This document shows positions 42,353 to 50,293 of a stretch of DNA of 64,000 bases, piece after piece. The number at the start of each line of letters is the position of its first letter. Position 1 is the stretch's first letter. Origin of the DNA: Mycobacterium simiae (GTDB taxonomy: Bacteria > Actinomycetota > Actinomycetes > Mycobacteriales > Mycobacteriaceae); the NCBI RefSeq assembly GCF_010727605.1, contig NZ_AP022568.1, positions 3,348,001 through 3,412,000 on the forward strand, read 5' to 3'. Made by a program: the position numbers and the translations under genes. Under the pieces are notes generated by a model. That model had not been told where the DNA came from, ran no database searches, and was given only the letters and a program-made list of their open reading frames with translations.

Positions 42353-43651
42353 ATGAACAAAGAAGACATGATGCTGATCAGCGTCGATGACCACACTGTC
42401 GAGCCGCCGGACATGTTCAAGAACCACTTGCCGAAGAAATACCAGGACGATGCGCCGCGGCTGATCCACAACGATGACGGCTCGGACATGTGGAAGTTCC
42501 GCGACACCGTGATCCCGAACGTGGCGCTGAACGCCGTCGCCGGGCGGCCCAAGGAGGAGTACGGCATCGAACCGACCGGGCTCGACGAGATCAGGCCGGG
42601 TTGTTACAACGTGGACGAGCGCGTCAAGGACATGAACGCCGGCGGCATCCTGGCCTCTATCTGTTTTCCGTCGTTCCCGGGCTTCGCGGGCCGGCTGTTC
42701 GCGACCGACGACAACGACTTCTCGATCGCACTGGTGCAGGCCTACAACGACTGGCACATCGACGAATGGTGCGGCGCCTACCCCGCACGGTTCATCCCGA
42801 TGGCGATCCCGGTGATTTGGGACGCCGAGGCGTGCGCCGCCGAGGTGCGTCGGGTTTCCAAGAAGGGGGTGCACGCGTTGACCTTCACCGAGAATCCGGC
42901 CGCGATGGGCTACCCCAGCTTCCATGACGAGTACTGGAAACCACTGTGGGAAGCGTTGGTGGACACCGACACCGTGATGAACGTCCACATCGGCTCGTCG
43001 GGCCGATTGGCGATCACGGCGCCGGATGCGCCGATGGACGTGATGATCACGCTGCAGCCGATGAACATCGTGCAGGCCGCCGCGGACCTGTTGTGGTCGC
43101 GACCGATCAAGCAGTATCCGGACCTGAAGATCGCCCTCTCCGAGGGCGGAACGGGCTGGATTCCCTACTTCCTGGAGCGCGCGGACCGCACCTACGAGAT
43201 GCACTCCGCCTGGACGCACCAGGACTTCAAGGGCAAACTGCCCAGCGAGGTTTTCCGCGACCACTTCCTGACCTGCTTCATCAGCGACAAGGTCGGCGTG
43301 GCGTTGCGCAACATGATCGGCATCGACAACATCTGCTGGGAAGCCGACTACCCGCACAGCGACTCGATGTGGCCGGGCGCACCCGAAGAGCTGTGGGATG
43401 TGTTGTGCCTCAACAGTGTTCCCGATGACGAGATCAACAAGATGACCCATGAGAACGCGATGCGCTGGTACTCGTTCGACCCGTTCACGCACATTCCGCG
43501 CGAGCAGGCGACGGTCGGTGCGCTGCGCAAGGCCGCCGAGGGTCACGACGTGTCCGTCAAGGCCAAGGGCCATGACAAGGACTCGCGAGGCGGCTCATCC
43601 TTTGCCGACTTCGCGGCGAACGCCAAGGCCCTTACCGGCAACAAAGACTGA
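42353..43651 (+). CDS. Amidohydrolase family protein (PF04909 type)
   Basis: Protein of 432 residues. Metal-site features: ISVDDHTVEPPDMF near the N-terminus, VMNVHIGSSG near residue 212, LSEGGTGWIPYFLERAD and CWEADYPHSDSMWP. The intact Asp and His positions indicate an active metal enzyme. The C-terminal extension (KAAEGHDVSVKAKGHDKDSRGG) is polar and probably disordered. The start has GGAGAGG nearby. It stands before a beta-oxidation gene set and could hydrolyse or decarboxylate a ring-cleavage product ahead of beta-oxidation. Confidence 0.87.
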   Translation: MNKEDMMLISVDDHTVEPPDMFKNHLPKKYQDDAPRLIHNDDGSDMWKFRDTVIPNVALNAVAGRPKEEYGIEPTGLDEIRPGCYNVDERVKDMNAGGILASICFPSFPGFAGRLFATDDNDFSIALVQAYNDWHIDEWCGAYPARFIPMAIPVIWDAEACAAEVRRVSKKGVHALTFTENPAAMGYPSFHDEYWKPLWEALVDTDTVMNVHIGSSGRLAITAPDAPMDVMITLQPMNIVQAAADLLWSRPIKQYPDLKIALSEGGTGWIPYFLERADRTYEMHSAWTHQDFKGKLPSEVFRDHFLTCFISDKVGVALRNMIGIDNICWEADYPHSDSMWPGAPEELWDVLCLNSVPDDEINKMTHENAMRWYSFDPFTHIPREQATVGALRKAAEGHDVSVKAKGHDKDSRGGSSFADFAANAKALTGNKD

Positions 43652-43772
43652 CCGCCACAGTGCCGGGCCGGATTGTCGTGCGGCGTCGAGAGTGGGTCGG
43701 GGGTCACGACTTTCGACTATTGACGACCAGCACGGCAATCTCGCCGCACAGCAATGAACAGGAGATCCAGCA

Positions 43773-44954
43773 GTGCCCGGCGATGGGATGAACTTCGAGC
43801 TGACCGAAGATCAGGAGTTGATCCGTCGATCGGTTGCAGAGTTGGCGCGCAAATTCGACGACCAGTACTGGATGGAAAAGGACCAGGCGCACGAATTTCC
43901 GACCGAGTTCTACAACGCAATTGCCCAGGGCGGCTGGCTCGGCATGACGATTCCGACCGAGTACGGCGGTCACGGTCTTGGAATCACCGAGGCCACACTG
44001 CTTCTCGAAGAGGTAGCCAAGTCCGGCGGCGCCATGAACGCCGCCAGCGCAATCCACCTGTCGATCTTCGGCATGCAACCTGTCGTGGTGCACGGTTCCG
44101 ACGAACTCAAGGCGCGCACCCTGCCTACGGTCGCCAATGGCGAGGTGCACGTCTGCTTCGGAGTCACCGAACCCGGCGCCGGACTCGACACGTCGCGCAT
44201 CACCACTTTCGCCAAGCGCGACGGCGACAAGTATGTCGTCAACGGCCGCAAGGTGTGGATCTCCAAGGCGATGGAATCCGACAAGATTCTGTTGCTCACC
44301 CGTACCAAGAGCTACGACGAGGTCGTCAAGAAGACCGACGGGATGACGCTATTCCTCACCGACCTCGATCGCAGCCGGGTCGACATTCGCCCGATCCGCA
44401 AGATGGGCCGCAACGCCGTCAGCTCCAACGAGCTGTTCATCGACAACCTCGAAATTCCGGTGCAGGATCGTGTTGGCGAGGAGGGCAAGGGCTTTCAGTA
44501 CATCCTCGACGGCTTGAACCCAGAACGGATGCTGATCGCTGCCGAGGCGCTCGGTATCGGTCGGGTAGCCCTGGAAAAGGCCGTCAAGTACGGCAACGAG
44601 CGTGAGGTGTTCGGCCGCCCTATCGGCATGAACCAGGGACTGCAGTTCCCGCTGGCGGACTCGCTGGCCCGGCTCGACGCCGCCGAGTTGATGCTGCGCA
44701 AAGCGACCTGGCTCTACGACAACGGCAAACCCTGTGGGCGCGAAGCGAATACCGCCAAATACCTGTGCGCCGACGCGGGCTTCGCCGCCGCGGACCGGGC
44801 CCTGCAGACTCACGGCGGCATGGGCTACGCGGAGGAATATCACATCACCCGCTACTTCCGTGAGGCGCGACTGATGAAGATCGCACCGGTGAGCCAGGAG
44901 ATGATCCTGAACTTCCTGGGCGCCAACGTGTTGAAATTGCCGAGGAGCTATTGA
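43773..44954 (+). CDS. Acyl-CoA dehydrogenase
   Basis: Protein of 393 residues with the full family pattern: VCFGVTEPGAGLDTSRITTFA, KVWISKAMESDKILLLTRT, GNEREVFGRPIGMNQGLQFPLADSLARLDAAELMLR and HGGMGYAEEYHITRYFREARLMKIAPVSQEMIL. The last segment has Pro-Val-Ser where many family members have YEGT, so the catalytic base must be elsewhere. GTG 43773 follows AGGAG at good spacing; ATG 43788 is possible. It heads a dehydrogenase, enoyl-CoA hydratase and thiolase trio, that is, one beta-oxidation cycle. Confidence 0.9.
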   Translation: MPGDGMNFELTEDQELIRRSVAELARKFDDQYWMEKDQAHEFPTEFYNAIAQGGWLGMTIPTEYGGHGLGITEATLLLEEVAKSGGAMNAASAIHLSIFGMQPVVVHGSDELKARTLPTVANGEVHVCFGVTEPGAGLDTSRITTFAKRDGDKYVVNGRKVWISKAMESDKILLLTRTKSYDEVVKKTDGMTLFLTDLDRSRVDIRPIRKMGRNAVSSNELFIDNLEIPVQDRVGEEGKGFQYILDGLNPERMLIAAEALGIGRVALEKAVKYGNEREVFGRPIGMNQGLQFPLADSLARLDAAELMLRKATWLYDNGKPCGREANTAKYLCADAGFAAADRALQTHGGMGYAEEYHITRYFREARLMKIAPVSQEMILNFLGANVLKLPRSY

Positions 44955-45763
44955 CGTCCATCGAAGAACCCGTCCTGCTGTCGCAGGACAACGACGGGGT
45001 GCGCACCCTGACGCTGAACCGCCCGCGCCGCAAGAATGCCATCAATCCCCAGTTGTGGATCGCGCTGCGCGACGCGCTGCATCAGGCCGGCCGCGATCGT
45101 GGTGTACGGGCGCTGGTGCTCACCGGTGCCGGCGGGGCCTTCTGTTCCGGCGCCGATATCTCCAACCCGGACGACGTCCATCCGAAACACAAGCTGCAGC
45201 GCCTCACCGACGTGGCGCTGGCGTTGCACGAACTTCCGGTCCCGACGGTGGCCAAGGTGAGCGGTGTCGCAGTCGGTGCCGGCTGGAACCTGGCGCTGGG
45301 TTGCGATCTGGTCGTCGCGACACCGGATTCGACGTTCTGCCAAATCTTTTCCAAACGCGGCCTCTCGATCGACCTCGGCGGTTCCTGGCTGCTGCCGAAA
45401 ATCGTTGGACTGCAACAGGCTAAACGACTCGCGTTGCTGGCCGAAAGCATCGATGCGGCGGAAGCCCATGCGCTCAACCTGGTCACCTGGGTGGTGTCGG
45501 CCGAGGAGATCGACGGCTTCGTCGACGATGTCGCCGCTCGGCTGGCGGCCGGCCCGCCCGTCGCGTTGGCACAGACAAAGGCGCTGCTGAACGAAGGGGC
45601 AGACCGCACGCTGCGCGACGCGCTGGCCAACGAGGCGCGCGCCCAGATCGGCAACTTTGCGACGGCGGATGCGGCCGCGGCCTATGCCGCGTTCAGCCAG
45701 CGCCGGGAGCCGTCGTTTACTGGGCGGTGGGCGTTATCGAAAGCTGATGAGGAATCGGAGTAG
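44951..45763 (+). CDS. Enoyl-CoA hydratase/isomerase (crotonase family)
   Basis: Protein of 270 residues: LVLTGAGGAFCSGADIS supplies one oxyanion-hole strand, and VSGVAVGAGWNLALGCDLVVATPDSTFCQIFSKRGLSIDLGGSWLLP the second, with Asp in the SIDLGGS motif as in PaaG-type isomerases rather than the double Glu of EchA hydratases. The TTG start overlaps the ACAD stop (TTGA), so the start is set by coupling. It could hydrate or shift the double bond made by the dehydrogenase. Confidence 0.88.
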   Translation: MTSIEEPVLLSQDNDGVRTLTLNRPRRKNAINPQLWIALRDALHQAGRDRGVRALVLTGAGGAFCSGADISNPDDVHPKHKLQRLTDVALALHELPVPTVAKVSGVAVGAGWNLALGCDLVVATPDSTFCQIFSKRGLSIDLGGSWLLPKIVGLQQAKRLALLAESIDAAEAHALNLVTWVVSAEEIDGFVDDVAARLAAGPPVALAQTKALLNEGADRTLRDALANEARAQIGNFATADAAAAYAAFSQRREPSFTGRWALSKADEESE

Positions 45764-45766
45764 GAC

Positions 45767-46915
45767 ATGCGAGAGACGGTCATCGTCGAGGCGGTGCGGG
45801 CGCCAGTCGGCAAACGTAACGGCGGGTTGTCGGGCATGCACGCCGCGGACCTGTCGGCGATCGTCCTCAACGAGTTGCTGCACCGCGCCGGGGTGGGACC
45901 CGACATCGTCGATGACGTGATCTGGGGTTGTGTGTCCCAGGTCGGCGACCAGTCCAGCAACATCGGCCGCTACGCGGTCCTGGCCGCTGGCTGGCCGGAA
46001 AGCATTCCCGGCACCACGGTCAACCGCGCCTGCGGTTCCAGCCAGCAAGCCCTGGACTTCGCGGTGCAGGCGGTGATGTCGGGCCAGCAGGACGTCGTGG
46101 TGGCCGGCGGTGTCGAGGTGATGAGCCGGGTGCCGCTGGGTTCTGCCCGGGCCACCGGTATGCCCTACGGCCCGAAGGTCCTGTCCCGCTACGACGGTTT
46201 TTCGTTCAACCAGGGGTTGTCGGCGGAGTTGATCGCCAAAAAATGGGGTTTCTCGCGGCGCCAGCTCGACGAGTTTTCCGTGCAATCCCATGAACGCGCC
46301 GCCGCGGCCCAGGACAGCGGCGCCTTCGCCGATCAGATGGTTACGGTCATCACCGACGATGAATCGGTCGTCAGCGCCGACGAAGGCGTCCGCCGAGGGA
46401 GCACTGTCGAGAAGCTCGGCACGCTCAGGCCGGCGTTCGTTGAAGACGGCGTCATCCACGCGGGCAATTCGTCGCAGATCTCCGACGGCGCGGCCGCGTT
46501 GCTGGTGACGACCTCGGCCCTGGCCGTCGAGTTGGGCCTGACGCCGATCGTGCGGTACCGCGCCGGCGCCGTCACGGGCGCCGATCCCGTGCTGATGCTC
46601 ACCGGGCCCATCCCGGCGACCGAGAAGGTCCTGAAGAAGGCGGGCGTCGGGCTGGCGGAGGTGGGCGCCTTTGAGGTCAACGAGGCCTTCGCGCCGGTGC
46701 CGCTGGCGTGGATCGCCGAGACCGGGGCCGATCCCGACCGGGTCAACCCGCTTGGTGGGGCAATCGCGCTGGGCCATCCGCTGGGCGCCTCCGGCGCGGT
46801 CCTGTTGACTCGGCTGGTGCATCACATGCGCGACAACGGGATCCGCTACGGCCTGCAAACCATGTGTGAGGGCGGCGGTACCGCCAACGCCACGCTGGTC
46901 GAATTGGTCGCATAG
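45767..46915 (+). CDS. Thiolase (acetyl-CoA acyltransferase, FadA type)
   Basis: Protein of 382 residues with nucleophile Cys89 in NRACGSSQQALDFA, the HPLGASGA loop with its His, and the second Cys in CEGGGTANA. It thus has both cysteines of a degradative thiolase, unlike the aldolase-type fusion at 53463. It starts three bases after the enoyl-CoA hydratase and completes the beta-oxidation trio, releasing acetyl- or propionyl-CoA. Confidence 0.92.
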   Translation: MRETVIVEAVRAPVGKRNGGLSGMHAADLSAIVLNELLHRAGVGPDIVDDVIWGCVSQVGDQSSNIGRYAVLAAGWPESIPGTTVNRACGSSQQALDFAVQAVMSGQQDVVVAGGVEVMSRVPLGSARATGMPYGPKVLSRYDGFSFNQGLSAELIAKKWGFSRRQLDEFSVQSHERAAAAQDSGAFADQMVTVITDDESVVSADEGVRRGSTVEKLGTLRPAFVEDGVIHAGNSSQISDGAAALLVTTSALAVELGLTPIVRYRAGAVTGADPVLMLTGPIPATEKVLKKAGVGLAEVGAFEVNEAFAPVPLAWIAETGADPDRVNPLGGAIALGHPLGASGAVLLTRLVHHMRDNGIRYGLQTMCEGGGTANATLVELVA

Positions 46916-46977
46916 CGCCGACCAGCGCGCCGAGGGACTTCCTGTGAGTCCGACTGAGACCGTTGTCACATCGGGAA

Positions 46978-47009
46978 AACCTACCTACTGTGTGTTCACT
47001 AGGTTGGTT
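46978..47009. promoter_or_regulatory. Inverted-repeat operator upstream of TetR gene at 47038
   Basis: AACCTACCTA, 12 spacer bases, then TAGGTTGGTT: nine of ten positions pair. It ends 28 bases before the GTG start and is the natural autoregulatory site of this TetR. It does not resemble the GAGAAT-N3-ATTCTC motif. Confidence 0.65.
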
Positions 47010-47037
47010 AAGTTTGCCGATCGGTCAAAGGAGCCCG

Positions 47038-47667
47038 GTGCCCGACGCCCGCCGTTACGACACGCTGCTCGCCAAGGGTGAGGACCGCAAACAGCGGATC
47101 CTCGCGGTCGCGCAGCGGCTGCTGATCCGCAACGGCTGGCGCAACACCACGCTCGCGCAGATCGCCGGAGCAGCCGGAGTGACTCCCGCGGGGTTGCTGC
47201 ACCACTTCGCGTCCAAGGAGCAGCTGCTGCACGCGGTGCTCGACGCCCGCGACCAGGATGACGACACCCACGCCGACCGCGCCGGCGATCTCATCGCCCA
47301 GATCTCCGCGGTCGCCGATCGATTCCACCGGGCGCCGGAGCTGGTGGGCACCTTCACGGTGTTGCTGGTCGAGAACATCCTCCCCGACGCGCCGCTGCAC
47401 GACCGCATGCTGGCGCGGCACCAGGCCGCTGTCGACATCGTCGCCGAGCTCATCCGCAAGGGCCAGTCCGAGGGCCGGTACCGCGCAGAGATAGACCCCA
47501 CCATCAAGGCAGTCGAAATACTCGCCTTCGTCCACGGAATGGAAACCACATGGTTGCTCGATCCTTCGATACCGCTGACCGAGGTGTTCAAGCAGTACGC
47601 CGAGACGCTGGCGCGGGACTTCGCGCCGTCGAAGAAGCCCCTGGACCCGCCGCCGAGCACGACATGA
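47038..47667 (+). CDS. TetR family transcriptional regulator
   Basis: Protein of 209 residues: KQRILAVAQRLLIRNGWRNTTLAQIAGAAGVTPAGLLHHFASKEQLLHAVLDARD is the helix-turn-helix, then a helical ligand domain. GTG 47038 has an AAAGGAG site; a longer frame to 46963 covers the operator and is rejected. The inverted repeat at 46978-47009 just upstream suggests autoregulation. It follows the beta-oxidation trio, which may be its target. Confidence 0.88.
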   Translation: MPDARRYDTLLAKGEDRKQRILAVAQRLLIRNGWRNTTLAQIAGAAGVTPAGLLHHFASKEQLLHAVLDARDQDDDTHADRAGDLIAQISAVADRFHRAPELVGTFTVLLVENILPDAPLHDRMLARHQAAVDIVAELIRKGQSEGRYRAEIDPTIKAVEILAFVHGMETTWLLDPSIPLTEVFKQYAETLARDFAPSKKPLDPPPSTT

Positions 47668-48179
47668 GATACCGCCTGGATGTCGTCGCCTGCAGCGTGC
47701 TCGACGTGGTGCGGTTCGCTGGGGGCTGGTTGTTCGACCGTTCGATGGCCGGCTGGGACGTCACGGTGCTGCTCACCGACCTCGCCGACCAGTCCGATCT
47801 ACGGCCGCTGCAGATCATCGGTGCCCAGACGCTCGACCTGGAACACGTGCTCGCGTCGATCGAGCACCGGCCCCGGCCGCAAGCCCTGGCAGCCGCGGCC
47901 GATCTGGTGGGCTGCGACTCGCGGGTGCGCCAGGGCGTCCTGCAGGCGCTCGATCATGGCGTCACCGAGGTCATCCTGTGGGGCGAGACCTGGCCCGCGG
48001 AGCTCGACGGCAGCGTCGGCCTGGTGCAACACCGACTGAGTACGGCCGCGCAGGTATTCAAGGGCAAGGCGTTGGCGGCCGCGGCGCTGCCGGGGTGTTC
48101 CATCGGCCATGCCGAGAACTTCCGCAGCGGTCTGCTTGCATTCCCGTCGGTGGCCGCCGATCTGGTCCCGGCCGGGTAA
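47664..48179 (+). CDS. Hypothetical protein (171 aa)
   Basis: ATG 47664 overlaps the TetR stop as ATGA, so the pair is translationally coupled. The protein starts MRYRLDVVACSVLDVVRFAGGWLFDRSMAGWDVTVLLTDLADQSDLRPLQIIGAQ, an alternating hydrophobic pattern compatible with a globular alpha/beta fold. No transmembrane segment or recognisable motif was found. Its coupling to the TetR gene suggests it modulates that regulator or the same pathway. Confidence 0.65.
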   Translation: MRYRLDVVACSVLDVVRFAGGWLFDRSMAGWDVTVLLTDLADQSDLRPLQIIGAQTLDLEHVLASIEHRPRPQALAAAADLVGCDSRVRQGVLQALDHGVTEVILWGETWPAELDGSVGLVQHRLSTAAQVFKGKALAAAALPGCSIGHAENFRSGLLAFPSVAADLVPAG

Positions 48180-48259
48180 ACACGCTCGTCATGGGGCCGT
48201 GCGCCGGCGCCTGTCGTTGACGACGAACAGGCCCGTGTGGAAATGTAATGCTCATCTCT

Positions 48260-48274
48260 GAGAGGCTGATTCTC
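48260..48274. promoter_or_regulatory. Imperfect regulon operator upstream of P450 at 48300
   Basis: GAGAGG-CTG-ATTCTC, two mismatches from GAGAAT-N3-ATTCTC, 25 bases upstream of the P450 start, the same kind of location as the perfect copy near 41930. Listed as a weaker member. Confidence 0.5.
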
Positions 48275-48299
48275 ACTGCTGAGATTCGAACGGAGCGAG

Positions 48300-49583
48300 A
48301 TGGCTAACGACTTCTCCAAGACGGACTTCTTTCGCGGCACCGAGCTCATCGCCGACCCGTACCCCTATTACGAGTCGCTGCGCCAGCAGTGCCCGGTGAC
48401 GCGCGAAGACCATCACGGGGTCACGATGGTCACCGGCTGGGACGAGGCCTGCGCGGTCCTCAACGACGCCGAAACCTGGTCGTCCTGCATCTCCGTGACC
48501 GGGCCCTTCCCTGGCTTCCCGGTAAGTCTTGACGGTCTGGGCGACAGTGACATCACCGAACTGATCGAAAAGCACCGCGACGAATTGCCGTTCAGCGACC
48601 AGCTGCCCACGCTGGACCCGCCCATCCACACCAACCACCGCTCGCTGTTGATGCGGCTGATCACTCCCAAGCGCCTCAAGGAGAACGAGGACGCGATGTG
48701 GGCGCTGGCCGACCAGGCGCTCGACGACTTCCTGGCTCCCGGCCATGGCGAATGGATCAAGGGCTTTGCCGGCCCGTTCACGCTGCTGGTCATCGCGGAC
48801 CTGCTGGGCGTGCCCATGGAGGACCGCGACAAGTTCGTCAACGGCATCCGCGATCACTCGGGCGGCGGTGTCGGTGGCACCGGCAAAGAATCGCTGGCGC
48901 ACAGTCCGCTCGAATTCCTCTACGGACTGTTCTCCGACTACGTCCGGGACCGCCGCCGTGAACCGCGCGACGATGTGCTGACCGGTCTGGCCACCGCCAC
49001 CTACCCCGACGGCACGATTCCCGACGTCGAAGACGTCGCGCGGGTCGCCAGCAACGTCTTTTCCGCCGGCCAGGAGACCACCGTGCGACTGCTCGGCGCC
49101 GCGTTGCAGACGCTCGGGGAGCGCCCGGACATTCAGGCGGAACTCCGCAAAGACCGCAGCCTGATCCCCAACTTCATCGAGGAGTCGCTGCGCCACGAGA
49201 GCCCGGTAAAAGGTGACTTCCGGTTGAACCGCAGGCCCGTCAATGTCGGCGGGGTCGACCTGCCCGCCGGCACCACCGTGATGATTGTGCAGGCCGCCGC
49301 CAACCGCGATCCGCGCCGATTCGACGACCCCGCGACCTTCGACCCGCAACGCAAGAACGCCCGTCAGCACATTGCGTTCGGGCGCGGCATCCACAGCTGC
49401 CCGGGCGCACCGCTGGCGCGGGCCGAAACTCGGGTGGCGCTGGAGCGCCTGCTCGACCGGACTTCCGAGATCAGGATCAACGAGAGCGTGCACGGCCCGG
49501 CGAATAGGCGTCGTTATCAATATGTTCCGACGTACATACTGCGGGGGCTCACCGAGTTGCACCTGGAGTTCGCACCGGCATGA
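48300..49583 (+). CDS. Cytochrome P450
   Basis: P450 of 427 residues: I-helix SAGQETTVR, ExxR in EESLRHES, heme motif FGRGIHSCPG with Cys367. The C-terminal PLARAETRVALERLLDR and the NRDPRRFDDP segment are normal. ATG 48300 lies after GGAGCGAG. It overlaps the ferredoxin gene downstream (ATGA). A DUF1330 protein follows. The three genes form one oxidative operon, probably under the regulon operator at 48260. Confidence 0.93.
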   Translation: MANDFSKTDFFRGTELIADPYPYYESLRQQCPVTREDHHGVTMVTGWDEACAVLNDAETWSSCISVTGPFPGFPVSLDGLGDSDITELIEKHRDELPFSDQLPTLDPPIHTNHRSLLMRLITPKRLKENEDAMWALADQALDDFLAPGHGEWIKGFAGPFTLLVIADLLGVPMEDRDKFVNGIRDHSGGGVGGTGKESLAHSPLEFLYGLFSDYVRDRRREPRDDVLTGLATATYPDGTIPDVEDVARVASNVFSAGQETTVRLLGAALQTLGERPDIQAELRKDRSLIPNFIEESLRHESPVKGDFRLNRRPVNVGGVDLPAGTTVMIVQAAANRDPRRFDDPATFDPQRKNARQHIAFGRGIHSCPGAPLARAETRVALERLLDRTSEIRINESVHGPANRRRYQYVPTYILRGLTELHLEFAPA

Positions 49584-49768
49584 GGGTTTGGGTAGACGAC
49601 CAGCGGTGCCGCGGTCACGGTATGTGTTTGACGCTGTGCCCCGATGTGTTCAGCCTGACCGACGACGGCTATGCCGAAGCGATAGATGCCGAGGTCCCAA
49701 CGGATTTGGAGGCGGCGGCCCGGGAGGCTATTGAGTGTTGTCCAGAACAAGCCATCAGCGAGAAGTGA
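49580..49768 (+). CDS. Ferredoxin of CxxXxxC...CP type (variable residue His)
   Basis: Sixty-two residues: MRVWVDDQRCRGHGMCLTLCPDVFSL, with C-x2-His-x2-C, then a third Cys in LTLCP, and ECCPEQAI at the end. The additional Cys residues mean the cluster type is uncertain ([3Fe-4S] or [4Fe-4S]). The start overlaps the P450 stop, so it is that enzyme's electron donor. This is one of four such ferredoxins in the window, each with a different residue at the variable position. Confidence 0.92.
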   Translation: MRVWVDDQRCRGHGMCLTLCPDVFSLTDDGYAEAIDAEVPTDLEAAAREAIECCPEQAISEK

Positions 49769-49788
49769 CCGAGTAGGGAGATTCTTCA

Positions 49789-50082
49789 GTGTCGAAGGGG
49801 CCAAAAGGCTATGTCATCCTGACCGAAGCGATCAAAGACCCGGAGGGCATGAAGGCCTATGCCCAAGCCGCCGGGTCGGCGATGAGCGGGGCGACGATCC
49901 TCGCGGTGGACACCGCGCCAAAGGTCATCGAGGGCAGCTGGCACGGGGATCAGACCGTGGTGCTGGAGTTCGAGTCGGTCGAGGCCGCCCGCGCGTGGTA
50001 TGAGTCCGAGGGATATCAGCAGGCAGCGAAACTGCGGCGGGCCGCCGCTGATTGCAACGCCGTGATCCTCTCCGGGTTCTGA
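49789..50082 (+). CDS. DUF1330 domain protein
   Basis: Protein of 97 residues: KGYVILTEAIKDPEGMKAYAQAAGSAMSGATILAVDTAPKVIEGSWHGDQTVVLEFESVEAARAWYESEGYQQA is the DUF1330 ferredoxin-like alpha/beta fold. Function unknown; family members form dimers related to monooxygenase-like proteins. GTG 49789 follows GGGAG. It is the third gene of the P450 operon and converges with the next ferredoxin gene, separated by three bases. Confidence 0.85.
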   Translation: MSKGPKGYVILTEAIKDPEGMKAYAQAAGSAMSGATILAVDTAPKVIEGSWHGDQTVVLEFESVEAARAWYESEGYQQAAKLRRAAADCNAVILSGF

Positions 50083-50085
50083 GCG

Positions 50086-50283
50086 CTACTCCACGATCGA
50101 GATTGCCTGCCGGGGGCATTGCCGCACGGCCTCGCGCACGTCGGCCTCGATGTCCGGGGTGACCTCTTCTCGGTGCACGGTCAGCATGTCGTCGTCGCCC
50201 AGTTCGAAGATGTCGGGGTTGATGCCCATGCAGACCCCATTGCTCTCGCAGAGTCCCCAGTCGACTTCGATCTTCTTCGTCAT
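50086..50283 (-). CDS. Ferredoxin of CxxXxxC...CP type (variable residue Asn)
   Basis: Sixty-five residues: MTKKIEVDWGLCESNGVCMGINPDIFEL, C-x2-Asn-x2-C, then QCPRQAISIVE. It lies ten bases downstream of the P450 gene on the same strand and is its presumed redox partner. An open frame extends upstream into the P450 in another frame and is ignored; ATG 50283 has a GGGGGC/AAGG environment and gives the usual N-terminus. Confidence 0.92.
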   Translation of the reverse strand: MTKKIEVDWGLCESNGVCMGINPDIFELGDDDMLTVHREEVTPDIEADVREAVRQCPRQAISIVE

Positions 50284-50293
50284 CGCGGCCCCC

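Noticed and set aside
42254..43573. Long minus-strand open frame (439 codons)
   Set aside because: Antisense to an amidohydrolase with clear metal motifs; no family features of its own.
48273..49562. Long minus-strand open frame (429 codons)
   Set aside because: Antisense shadow of a P450 with a full set of P450 motifs.
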